Below are positions 7,089 through 15,405 of a DNA stretch of 48,419 nucleotides, one piece after another. The notes beneath the pieces were generated by a model. It was not told the origin of the DNA. It saw only the letters and a list, made by a program, of their open reading frames with translations, and did no database searches. Position numbers and translations under genes: made by a program. The stretch's first letter is position 1. Every line of letters starts with the position of its first letter. This stretch comes from CAMEON01 sp963643175 (lineage in GTDB: Bacteria; Bacillota; Clostridia; Oscillospirales; CAG-272), in the NCBI GenBank assembly GCA_963643175.1, contig CAVIJF010000012.1:1-48419 (forward strand). Direction: 5' to 3'.

Positions 7089-10000
7089 TTAATCGGCATT
7101 TTCCTTGCTCCGCAGGGCTTTCTCCATCGCCGCCACGCCGACCGCCGCCTGACGGCAGCCCAATTTGAGTGCGCGGCGGTAGCAGGTGATGGCACTGCGG
7201 GTGTCCGGCACATCCACGCCGATGCCGCGCTCGTAACATTCCGCCAGCATATACGCCGCCTGCCCGTGATACTTGGAAGCGCGGCTCAGCCACGCGACCC
7301 CCTCACGCGGGTTTCCGGGGCATCCGACGCCCCGCACCAGACACCAGCCCAGACTGTACTGCGCCCACAGCGCGCCCCGGCAGACCGGTTCGCCGCGTCC
7401 CGGCGTGTAGGCAGCCGCCTGCCGATAGCAGAGGACAGCCGCCGCGCGGTCGGCGGGCATATGCAGTCCGCGGAACAGGCACTCGCCCAGATAGTACATC
7501 GACTCGGCGTCCATGCGGGGGGTAACGGCGGCGCGGGCGTATACCGCACTGTCCTCCGCCGCCGTGCCGGACAGCTCCCACGTCTCGTCCGTGTACCGGA
7601 ACGGCTCCGGCACGGGCGCAAGGACGGTGTAGTATTCCCGCATCCACACGGTCGGGTCCTGCCGGGCAATCTCCCCGGTGCGCTCCCAAAGGGCGCGTGC
7701 CAGCCGGGCGCCGCGTCTTCCGGTACCGCCGGACTTTTCGCGCAGTGCCTGCCATGCCGCCTCCAGTTCCCGGCGGCCGTTCTCCTCCTGCTCGCTCTCG
7801 TGCGCCAGCATCCGGGCAAAGTCCCGCCGCGCGGCGGGATGCCCCGCCAGCACCGCCCGGCACAACCAGACCAATGGACGGTCATCTGCCTCGCCGCCCG
7901 ACACCTCCGGGGCGGATATTTCCAGCAGTGCCAGCCGGTACATGGCTTCCCCCCGCGCACGCTCCTGCCGGTTTTTCGCGCCGCTCCGGCTGTCCGGTCC
8001 GTCACCGGACGCTCCGCCCGCCGCGTACAGGCTGCTCTCCCGCACGGGCGGTGCCGGGGCGGCGATTGCCTGCCGGTACAGGGCTGCCGCCCGTCGGCGG
8101 CGGTCGGAATCCCAGACGGCAGTCGTGTCCGGCGTTGCGTCGGGTACGGGGGCGCCGGTATCCGTCAGGGCAAAGTCGCCCAGCCACAGGCAGACCGTGC
8201 CGTCGTGGCGACTGCCGAAGCGCCGCCGGACGCCCTCCAGGAGCGCCTTTGCCATCGCCGGCTTGCAGGGGGTGCCGATTCCCCGGAAGGCGCATTCCGC
8301 CATCCGGATGAGTGCCTCGGCACTGCCACCCTCGGCGGCGCCGGTCAGGTAAATCCAGCCGCGCCGGTTCCACGCGTCCGCGTCCGGGGTTCCGGCGCCC
8401 TCCGGGACGTTGGCACTGTCCGGGACGGCAACGCCGTCCGTAACGTCAGTTCCCTCCGGGACGGCGGCACACGCCTGCGCCCGGCGGAAGCAGTCCTGCG
8501 CCAACCGCAGCCGCGCCTCGGCACAGGCTCTGTCTGACCCTGCCGCAGGCGTGGGGGGACAGTGCAGGGCACGCCGGTACCAGAGCACCGCCGCGTCTGC
8601 CGCGTCCATGCCTTCCGGATTCAGTCTGCCCGCCGCGCACAGCTCGCCCGCCGCCAGACACGCCTTGGCACTGCCCAGACGGGCGGCACGGGTCAGCAGA
8701 TCCGCCGCCGGGGCGGTATCGGCTGATCCGGCGGCGCCGGGCAGTCCGATGCCGGCAAGCCGGCAGTATGCCAACCGGTACAGCGCTTCCGCCGCCGTTT
8801 CGGTCGCGCTGAGCGCCGCCGGGGGCAGGTCGCCCCCGCTGTCGGGGCGGGCGGATACGGCACCGCCGGCGGGGACGGAATCCGACGCGCCGCCGTACAG
8901 CTGATCCGCGCCGACCGGCGCCGCCGGAAGGCTTTCCTGCCACGGCTCGTCCGCACCGGTTGCGGGATCGGATGCCGCCGCCGCAGCAAAGTACCGCATT
9001 GCCTCCTCCGGCTTGCGGATGGCGCCCTGTCCTTCCGACAGACACAGTCCCGTCTCAAGGGCGCCCTGCGCACAGCCTGCCGCCGAGGCGGCAAACCACG
9101 AGAACGCCTGCCCGCCGTCCCGGCTGACGCCCCGTCCGTCCCGACAGCACAGACCGATGGCGTATGCCGCCTCCGGCACACCCGCCTGCGCCGCCTGCGC
9201 GTACAGCTGTGCCGCGCGGGCGAACTGCGGCTGAACCGCACGTCCCCAGTCATAGCACAGCCCCAGCCGGTACATGGCATACGGATGCCCCGCCTGCGCC
9301 GCCTGCTCATACAGGGACAGTGCCCGCGCCGCGTCCGCCCGGACACCGGTGCCGCGTTCAAAGCACAGCCCCAGCCGGCACGCCGCTTCCGGCACGCCTG
9401 CCTGTGCCGCCCGGCGGTAGCATTCCACCGCGCTGATCATATCCTGCCGGACGCCCGCGCCGCGTTCGTAACAGCCGCCCAGATTGTTCTGCGCCGGGGT
9501 ATAGCCGCTCTTTGCCGCCTCGGTGTACCAGTGCGCCGCCTCGGCGGCATCCTGCCGCGTGTGCAGACCCTGCTCACAGCAAACGCCCAGCCGGAACTGC
9601 GCCTCCGGATCGCCCAGCCGCGCGGCGGCACGGTACAGGTGCACCGCCTCGTTCCCGTCGCGCGGTACACCCAGTCCCAGCCGGCAGCATTCCGCCAGAC
9701 GTAGGACGGCGCCGCCGTGCCCGCGCAGAGCCGCCGTCCGGTACCAGTACAGCGCGTGAAGCGGCAGCGGCGGGCAGTCCGCCACCCGACAGCCGCTCTC
9801 CAGCATCCGCCCCAACGCATACGCCGCGGCGGACGGATCCCAGTCGCTCCAGCCATCCCCGGTGTGCGGGGACAGTCCGGCGGACAGCGCGACTTCCAGC
9901 CGCCGGCTGTCCGCTGCGCCGACCCGGCGGTAACGGTTCCGCGCCATGCAGTCGCGTATCCGGCGCCGCCGTTCCTCCACCGCCGCCGCACGCTGCGCGG

Positions 10001-11180
10001 GCGTGACCGACGCGGCAGCCGAGCGGACGTCATCGGAGCCGAACAACAGTCTGCCCAAGCGGTCCTCCCGCAGTTTGCGCATGGATACCGACCGGCGCAC
10101 GCGCCCGTCCCGGGGCGTTTCGCCCGGTGCGCGGGCGGGGCGCGGCTCGACCGGGCGCACGACCTCCCCCGGAGCCTGCGGGGGAGGCGCCCCGATGCCC
10201 GTCTCGGGCGGGCGGTAGCCGGTCAGTTCGGCACAGGCGGCGTACAGGTCGTATGCTGCGCCGTACCAGTCCGCCGGGATGCCCACGCCGTCCCGGCGGA
10301 GCAGTCCCAGCCGGTAGCGGGCGGGCAGGTACCCGGCAGCCGCCGCACGGGCGAAGGCGTCCGCCGCCGCCTGCGGGTCGCGCATCATGCCGATACCTTC
10401 CAGTGCGCACCGCCCGACCTGATACAGTCCCCGGACATCCCCGCCGTCGGCGGCGCGGCGGAACAGCGCCAGCGCCCCGGCGGGGTCACGGCGCACGGCA
10501 CCGCCCGCAATCTTCCAATCCGCCAGCCGGAGCATGGAATCCGGTTGCCCCAGCGCGGCGCCGCGCTCCAGCCACGCCACCGCCTCATCCTCCAGCCGGG
10601 GCGCCGTTTCCCCGGTACGGTAGGCGTCCGCCAACTCGCCGACCGCCTGCACGGCGGCGGCGTACTCGTCCCGGCGTCCGAATCGCTCCCCGGCGCAGAT
10701 CCGGTGCGCTTGCACCGCCAGCCGGATCAGCCGCCCGTATGCGTCGTCTACACAGCGCACGGCGGAAAAAGCCTCCGCGCACCGGCACAGACGGCTGAGG
10801 TACAGACTGTGGATATAGTACGCCACCGTACTGCGGTCGGGAACGTCGCCCGCCGGGTACGCGATGCACACGGCGTTCTGCTCCCGGTCGGAGCAGAAGC
10901 GGCTGTCCAGCGCGTTCTCCGCCAGACTGACGCACAGTACCTCCCGTCCCCGCCCCAGCAGCAGGCGGATGTCCGCCGCGCAGACGCCGCTCCCGGCGGC
11001 GGCGGGGGAGGTCAGGACGACGACCGCCCCCGCGTTCAGGAGGTATTCCTCCCGCTCCCGGCGCGGGACGGATTCATCCGGTGCCTCGTACCGGAAGCCG
11101 TACCGGGTCAGTTCGCGCAGAAAGCGCTGTGCCGCGTCGGCATCGGCAGACGCATGGCTGATGCAGATATAGGGACGCAT
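7089..11180 (-). CDS. giant TIR-like / Sel1-repeat protein
   Basis: A 1363-residue protein without signal peptide or membrane segment. Residues 1-110 resemble a TIR domain: strand YICISHAS, helix, EAPDESVP loop, strand AVVVLTSPAA, then GVCAADIRLLL and strand EVLCVSL. In TIR NADases the catalytic residue is the Glu of a W/xCxxE motif; here the aligned position is Asp70 after Cys67. Residues ~200-320 and ~450-1350 are mainly Sel1-like repeats (forms such as YRRAAQAGVPEAACRLGLCF), split by a proline/arginine-rich linker at ~325-425. The start at 11180 has AGGAGGAGT upstream; the frame continues further but would overlap zapA. Sel1 arrays are protein-binding scaffolds, so a signalling or defence sensor is conceivable, but no function is demonstrated. 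Very GC-rich codon use like its neighbours. Divergent from zapA; gpsA follows. Confidence 0.8.
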   Translation of the reverse strand: MRPYICISHASADADAAQRFLRELTRYGFRYEAPDESVPRREREEYLLNAGAVVVLTSPAAAGSGVCAADIRLLLGRGREVLCVSLAENALDSRFCSDREQNAVCIAYPAGDVPDRSTVAYYIHSLYLSRLCRCAEAFSAVRCVDDAYGRLIRLAVQAHRICAGERFGRRDEYAAAVQAVGELADAYRTGETAPRLEDEAVAWLERGAALGQPDSMLRLADWKIAGGAVRRDPAGALALFRRAADGGDVRGLYQVGRCALEGIGMMRDPQAAADAFARAAAAGYLPARYRLGLLRRDGVGIPADWYGAAYDLYAACAELTGYRPPETGIGAPPPQAPGEVVRPVEPRPARAPGETPRDGRVRRSVSMRKLREDRLGRLLFGSDDVRSAAASVTPAQRAAAVEERRRRIRDCMARNRYRRVGAADSRRLEVALSAGLSPHTGDGWSDWDPSAAAYALGRMLESGCRVADCPPLPLHALYWYRTAALRGHGGAVLRLAECCRLGLGVPRDGNEAVHLYRAAARLGDPEAQFRLGVCCEQGLHTRQDAAEAAHWYTEAAKSGYTPAQNNLGGCYERGAGVRQDMISAVECYRRAAQAGVPEAACRLGLCFERGTGVRADAARALSLYEQAAQAGHPYAMYRLGLCYDWGRAVQPQFARAAQLYAQAAQAGVPEAAYAIGLCCRDGRGVSRDGGQAFSWFAASAAGCAQGALETGLCLSEGQGAIRKPEEAMRYFAAAAASDPATGADEPWQESLPAAPVGADQLYGGASDSVPAGGAVSARPDSGGDLPPAALSATETAAEALYRLAYCRLAGIGLPGAAGSADTAPAADLLTRAARLGSAKACLAAGELCAAGRLNPEGMDAADAAVLWYRRALHCPPTPAAGSDRACAEARLRLAQDCFRRAQACAAVPEGTDVTDGVAVPDSANVPEGAGTPDADAWNRRGWIYLTGAAEGGSAEALIRMAECAFRGIGTPCKPAMAKALLEGVRRRFGSRHDGTVCLWLGDFALTDTGAPVPDATPDTTAVWDSDRRRRAAALYRQAIAAPAPPVRESSLYAAGGASGDGPDSRSGAKNRQERARGEAMYRLALLEISAPEVSGGEADDRPLVWLCRAVLAGHPAARRDFARMLAHESEQEENGRRELEAAWQALREKSGGTGRRGARLARALWERTGEIARQDPTVWMREYYTVLAPVPEPFRYTDETWELSGTAAEDSAVYARAAVTPRMDAESMYYLGECLFRGLHMPADRAAAVLCYRQAAAYTPGRGEPVCRGALWAQYSLGWCLVRGVGCPGNPREGVAWLSRASKYHGQAAYMLAECYERGIGVDVPDTRSAITCYRRALKLGCRQAAVGVAAMEKALRSKENAD

Positions 11181-11256
11181 GGGACTCCTCCTTCCGGGGC
11201 GGACTGCCCGGATTCCGAAAAAAACCGGCAGTCGCTGAAAATTTACCGAAAAACCC

Positions 11257-11285
11257 TTTTCAAATCCGCCGTTTTGTATTATAAT
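11257..11285 (+). promoter_or_regulatory. promoter of the zapA unit
   Basis: TATAAT at 11280-11285 with TTTTCA at 11257-11262, 17-bp spacing. It lies in the 228-bp gap between divergent TIR-Sel1 (-) and zapA (+); no clear minus-strand promoter was found in this gap. Confidence 0.6.
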
Positions 11286-11408
11286 AGGGGCGGGATAGAA
11301 AAATCCGTATTCATTATACTCCCGGATTGCCCGGATTTCAAGTACATTTTGTATATTCTGCGCCGTGCGTCGGATTTTTCCGTGCGGTGGGATGAAAGGA
11401 CGGATGGT

Positions 11409-12008
11409 ATGAAGAACAAGTACGCGCTGACAATTGCCGACATCCAGCTGGATGTTCTCTCGGAGGCACCCCAGAACGAGGTGGACAAAATCTCCGGTAT
11501 CGTGGATCGCAAAATGCGGGAGATATACCTGCACAGCCGCAGCTGCACCCGGAACGAGGCGGCGCTGCTGTGCGCGCTGGAATTCTGCGCCGAGCGACTG
11601 GACAGCCAGAGCCGCCTTGCCGAGCTGGAACAGCTTGCCGCCAAGTATGACGAGGTTCTGAAGGTGTTCCGCTCCAAGAATCAGGAGCTGAGCGACGAGC
11701 TGGGCAAGTTGCGGAGCGAGAACGAGCTGCTCCGTTCCCTGCTCACCGACAAGGAAAAGGACAGTTCCCCGACGGAGGAACCGGCACCCGCCCCGACGGT
11801 GGCAGCCAAGCCGGTCTCCGCCAAGGAGTTCCTGCGGCAGGTCGCCGACGCGCAGTACGGGGAAAGCGACAACAGCCGCAGCGGCAACGCCGGAAACGGG
11901 GCAGCCACATCCCGGACGGAAGCCGCCGCGCCGGAGGACACCGCCGCATCCCGCGAGCGCCGCAAGGCAGGCGGTATGTTCGACCTGCTTTCCTTTGATG
12001 AAGTCTGA
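11409..12008 (+). CDS. zapA: cell division protein ZapA with long C-terminal tail
   Basis: ZapA bundles FtsZ protofilaments at the division ring. The first ~85 residues fit the family (start MKNKYALTIADIQLDVLSEA, then a helix with NEAALLCALEFCAERLDS). Residues ~70-118 form a coiled coil (ELEQLAAKYDEVLKVFRSKN). The remaining ~80 residues are rich in Pro, Ala, Thr, Ser and Gly with no fold evident, which doubles the usual length of about 90-110; the total is 199 residues. The stop overlaps the start of the U32 gene by 11 bp, so the two are translationally linked. In Bacillota zapA is often found beside a U32 gene, which supports both calls. Confidence 0.85.
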   Translation: MKNKYALTIADIQLDVLSEAPQNEVDKISGIVDRKMREIYLHSRSCTRNEAALLCALEFCAERLDSQSRLAELEQLAAKYDEVLKVFRSKNQELSDELGKLRSENELLRSLLTDKEKDSSPTEEPAPAPTVAAKPVSAKEFLRQVADAQYGESDNSRSGNAGNGAATSRTEAAAPEDTAASRERRKAGGMFDLLSFDEV

Positions 12009-14319
12009 TTCCGCGCCGGCACGCCTGCCGGAACTGCTGGCTCCGGCGGGGTCGCCGGAGGCACTGGAGGCGGCGTTCTGTGCCGGGGCGGACGCCGTGT
12101 ATCTGGGCGGCTCCGCCTTCAATGCGCGGATGAGCGCACATAACTTCGACAGCCGCGAGCTGGAGGAGGCGGTCGCCTACGCCCATGTGCGGGGCGGGCG
12201 GGTATACCTGACGCTCAACACGCTGGTATACGACCGGGAGCTGACCGATGCGGTGCGTGCCGCCTACGGCGCGGCGGAGGCGGGGGTGGACGGACTGATT
12301 ATAGCCGACCTCGGTGCCGCAGCCTGCATCCGGCGCGTCCTGCCGGGGCTTCCCCTGCACGCCAGCACTCAGCTTTCGGGACACAATGCCGCCATGGGAC
12401 GGGCGCTTGCCCCCCATGGCTTTTCCCGTTTTGTCATTGCGCGGGAGACGCGCCTGTGCGATCTTGCCGCGGCGGTGGCGGACAACCCGCTGGAGGTGGA
12501 GGTGTTCGTGCACGGTGCGCTGTGCGTCTGTCACTCCGGACAGTGCCTGTTCTCCTCGCTGGTCGGGGGGCGGTCGGGCAATCGGGGCGCGTGCGCCCAG
12601 CCCTGCCGCCTGCCCTACCGCGACCTGCGTGGGCGGGAATGCTACCCGCTGTCGCTGAAGGATCTGTCGCTTGCCGCGCACATCCCGACGCTTATCCGGG
12701 CGGGCGTGGCGTCACTCAAGATTGAGGGGCGCATGAAAAGCCCCGCCTACGTGGGCGGGGTGACGGGTATATTCCGACGTCTGCTGGACGAAAACCGCGC
12801 CGCAAACCGGGAGGAGACGGATTTCCTTGCCGCGCTGTTCTCGCGCGGGGGGTTCACGGACGGGTATTTTACCGGACACATTGACTACGGCATGACGGGC
12901 GTCCGCTCCGAGGCGGACAAGGCGCGCTCGGTCGCCGCCGAGAAAACCGTCGCCGCCGGGCTGAATCCGGCGCGGGTGCCCGGCTGGCTTCCGGTCGGCG
13001 CCGCGCTGACGCTGTGCGCCGGACAGCCCGCCTCCCTGACGCTGACGGCGCCGCTGTTCCGGCAGGACAGCGGCACGGTGTCCGTGACGGTGGACGGGGA
13101 CATCCCGGCCGCCGCCGGTTCGCCTGCCGCCGCGCTGACGGCGGATGGGGCGGAACGCCAGCTGTCCCGCACCGGCGGCACGCCCTACCGTCTGCCGGCG
13201 GGGAGCTGTACGGTTTGCTCCGTCGAGGCGCTAACCCTGCCGCCCGCGCGGCTCAACGCCCTGCGCCGGGCGGCAGTGGACGCGCTGACCGCGGCGCGGC
13301 TTGCCCGGATGCCCGATCCGGCGGCGGGCAGTCTGCCGCCGGAGGCGGTGGAGGCGGCGGTTGCGGCGGTGACCGCGGCCGACCCGGCACCGGACGGCGG
13401 GACGGCATCCGGCGAGACGGCATCCGGCACGCCGGTGCCGAATGCGCCGACGCCAACTGCGCCGGTCTGTACCGCCTGCTTTACCCGCCCGGAGCAGATT
13501 ACCGCCGCTGCGGCGGACTTTTTCCCGGTTCGTTTTCTGCCGCTTTCCGAATGGGCAGACGCCAGACTGGCATCCGGCGTTGCCCTGCCGCCGGTGATAC
13601 CCGACCGCGAAGCGGGGGACGTGCGGGAGGCGCTGACCGCCGCCCTGCGGCATGGAGCGCGTGATCTGCTGGTCGGCAATCCGGGGCACTGGGAGTTGGT
13701 GCGCGATGCCCTGACCGACGCGGGGCTGACCGGGGATTCCGCCGTGCAGCTGTACGGCTGTCTGCGGCTGAACGTGACCAACCGCGCCGCCGCACGGGTG
13801 CAGGCGTCGCTGTGCCGTGAGAATACGGGGCTTCCGCTCCGGGGCGTGCTCCTGTCGCCGGAGCTGACGCTTCCGCGCCTGCGCGACCTGTGCCGGGAAG
13901 TGCCCGGCTCCGCCGCTGTCGTATACGGGCGGATTCCGCTCATGCTGCTTGAAAAATGCGTTATCCGGGAGTTGTACCCCGGCTCCGCCGATCCGCGCCT
14001 GCCGAACGGCGGGTCGGGTGCCGCCTGCGCCGCCTGCCGCCGGGGCGAGGCGGTTCTGCGCGACCGCACCGGGGCGGAATTTCCCGTTCTGCGCTGTGCC
14101 GGGTATCCGGACGCCGGGCGTTCTGATGTCGGGCACCGCAATCAGGTATACAACAGCCTGCCGGTATCCATGACCGACCGGTCGGATGTGCTGACCCGCA
14201 ACGGCATTCTGCGCCGGCACTTTCTCTTTACGGTGGAATCCCCGGCCGCGGTGGATCGCGTAATCGCCGCCGCGCGGGCGGAGAAGCCTGTCGGTGGCGA
14301 GGTGCGGCGTATCCGGTAA
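11998..14319 (+). CDS. U32 peptidase-family protein, RlhA-type (23S rRNA hydroxylation)
   Basis: A 773-residue protein of the U32 family. The signature region VHGALCVCHSGQCLFSS (near residues 170-186) and the following SGNRGACAQPCRLPYR carry the conserved cysteines that in RlhA/TrhP-type proteins are linked to RNA hydroxylation with an iron-sulfur cluster. The N-terminal ELLAPAGSPEALEAAFCAGADAVY start and a C-terminal part ending in the conserved LRCAGYPDAGRSDVGHRNQVY-like block agree with RlhA (DUF3656-containing) members, typically ~650-830 residues. So rRNA modification is more likely than proteolysis, but this rests on family knowledge. ATG 11998 is preceded in frame by TTG 11995; the ATG is preferred. 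It overlaps zapA by 11 bp. A Pro/Gly/Ala-rich linker at ~440-480 interrupts the C-terminal half. Confidence 0.85.
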   Translation: MKSDSAPARLPELLAPAGSPEALEAAFCAGADAVYLGGSAFNARMSAHNFDSRELEEAVAYAHVRGGRVYLTLNTLVYDRELTDAVRAAYGAAEAGVDGLIIADLGAAACIRRVLPGLPLHASTQLSGHNAAMGRALAPHGFSRFVIARETRLCDLAAAVADNPLEVEVFVHGALCVCHSGQCLFSSLVGGRSGNRGACAQPCRLPYRDLRGRECYPLSLKDLSLAAHIPTLIRAGVASLKIEGRMKSPAYVGGVTGIFRRLLDENRAANREETDFLAALFSRGGFTDGYFTGHIDYGMTGVRSEADKARSVAAEKTVAAGLNPARVPGWLPVGAALTLCAGQPASLTLTAPLFRQDSGTVSVTVDGDIPAAAGSPAAALTADGAERQLSRTGGTPYRLPAGSCTVCSVEALTLPPARLNALRRAAVDALTAARLARMPDPAAGSLPPEAVEAAVAAVTAADPAPDGGTASGETASGTPVPNAPTPTAPVCTACFTRPEQITAAAADFFPVRFLPLSEWADARLASGVALPPVIPDREAGDVREALTAALRHGARDLLVGNPGHWELVRDALTDAGLTGDSAVQLYGCLRLNVTNRAAARVQASLCRENTGLPLRGVLLSPELTLPRLRDLCREVPGSAAVVYGRIPLMLLEKCVIRELYPGSADPRLPNGGSGAACAACRRGEAVLRDRTGAEFPVLRCAGYPDAGRSDVGHRNQVYNSLPVSMTDRSDVLTRNGILRRHFLFTVESPAAVDRVIAAARAEKPVGGEVRRIR

Positions 14320-14439
14320 GGGGAAGATGAGCGATGTTCCTTGCGCCCCCGCGACTGTGCCGGGGGCGGCACGGGTTCGCCGGACGGTTTGCAGCTTTTT
14401 TGGGGGGTGGCTGTGCCCCGGCGGCAGCGGCTCAACCTG

Positions 14440-14620
14440 TCCCCGGTTAAATTGTTTGCCCCCATCCCCCCAGCCCCCTTCCCCTCCGGGGAAGGGGGAG
14501 TTTTTAGTTTACTTTGCCGGGGGCTTCGCCCCCGGCACCCCTACATCTGTGCCGGGGGCGGCACGGCATACCGGGCGGCAAGCGGTACCGGAAGGGGGCT
14601 TGCGCCCAGCGTCACCGGGG
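14440..14620. repeat. GC-rich modular intergenic repeat, copy 2
   Basis: Contains CCCCATCCCCCC, the stem CCCCCTTCCCC/GGGGAAGGGGG, then the stem GCCGGGGGC-TTC-GCCCCCGGC, then a third module GCGGCACGGCATACCGGGCGG with AAGCGGTACCGGAAGGGGGC. Same order of modules as the next copy. The gap 14320-14919 between the U32 gene and the converging minus-strand genes holds only this and copy 3. Confidence 0.75.
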
Positions 14621-14689
14621 CTGCCCTGCTCCCAATGTCCGGTAGGGGGCGCCCCACGTCCCCGGCGCCTCCTGCCCTTGGTTCAACTT

Positions 14690-14830
14690 TTTCACCCATC
14701 CCCCGACCCCCTTCCCCGCTGGGGAAGGGGGCGCCTTTTGTTATTTTTGCAAGGGGCTTCGCCCCTTGCATCCCCGCGACTGCGCCGGGAGCGGCACGGC
14801 ATACCGGACGGTTTGCGGCACGCGCTTTTC
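14690..14830. repeat. GC-rich modular intergenic repeat, copy 3
   Basis: Same modules as copy 2, but the middle stem is TGCAAGGGGC-TTC-GCCCCTTGCA and the first stem has the loop GCTG. The third module (GGAGCGGCACGGCATACCGG) is nearly identical to that of copy 2, showing that the modules travel together while the central stem varies. Confidence 0.75.
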
Positions 14831-14865
14831 GGAGGGTAACAGAAGATGTCCGGTACAGACACAAA

Positions 14866-14892
14866 GGAGCCGGGGCGTCAGCCCCCGGCTCC
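14866..14892 (-). terminator. hairpin terminating the rhamnosidase unit (weak)
   Basis: GGAGCCGGGG (14866-14875) pairs with CCCCGGCTCC (14883-14892). On the minus strand the stem is followed by TTTGTGTCT, a short T-run, 28 bp after the stop of the small membrane-protein gene. Confidence 0.5.
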
Positions 14893-14919
14893 CCTGTCTG
14901 TCAGGCTCCCTTCCCCGCT

Positions 14920-15405
14920 TCAGCCGACCGGCAGGTCGTCATCCGGCTCGTCCGGGGTATCGGAATCAATATCGGTCTCGGGCGGGCGGTACGGATTGTC
15001 CATCCCCTGCCGGTAGTAGAGGTAGGAGTCCCCATCCTCATACACCACAATCAGGTAGCCGTCCCGCAGCTTTCCGGCGCTCGCCTTGACGCTGTACACC
15101 GGATAACTGTACCGGAACGCATCGTGCACCGCCGGGCTGACCTCGCCCAGCAGGTCGCTCTTGGTATACCCGTTGACCGGAATACCGGATGAACCGACCT
15201 TCGCCGCTAGCAGGTATTCCTCCCCGCCATACAGCAGGCTGTCCCGCTGTCCCTCGCCCGTACCGTTCCATTTCGCCACATTGCGGTAGTGGTGCAGGCA
15301 GAACCAGTACAGTCCGCCGACCAGCAGGGCGAACAGAAGGAACAGAACAATTCCCCGCACCAGCAGCGGCATCCCCCGGCGCGGGCTTTTCTCCAGCGTA
15401 CTCAT
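14920..15405 (-). CDS. small single-pass membrane protein, unknown function
   Basis: 161 residues. After a short basic N-terminus (MSTLEKSPRRG) comes one hydrophobic segment (LLVRGIVLFLLFALLVGGLY, about residues 14-33) followed by a mostly polar domain of ~110 residues with Tyr-rich strands (PVYSVKASAGKLRDGYLIVV) and an acidic, Pro/Asp-rich end. This suggests an N-terminal membrane anchor with the rest outside. I do not recognise the family. Its ATG overlaps the stop of the upstream rhamnosidase as ATGA, so they are translationally coupled. The longer frame upstream lies inside the rhamnosidase gene and is rejected. Confidence 0.75.
   Translation of the reverse strand: MSTLEKSPRRGMPLLVRGIVLFLLFALLVGGLYWFCLHHYRNVAKWNGTGEGQRDSLLYGGEEYLLAAKVGSSGIPVNGYTKSDLLGEVSPAVHDAFRYSYPVYSVKASAGKLRDGYLIVVYEDGDSYLYYRQGMDNPYRPPETDIDSDTPDEPDDDLPVG

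Noticed and set aside
9717..12008. 763-codon + strand frame ending as zapA
   Set aside because: Only the part from 11409 is zapA; upstream of it the frame is antisense to the TIR-Sel1 gene.
11181..12122. N-terminal extension of the TIR-Sel1 frame
   Set aside because: It would overlap zapA and the promoter region; the AGGAGGAGT ribosome site and TIR start are at 11180.
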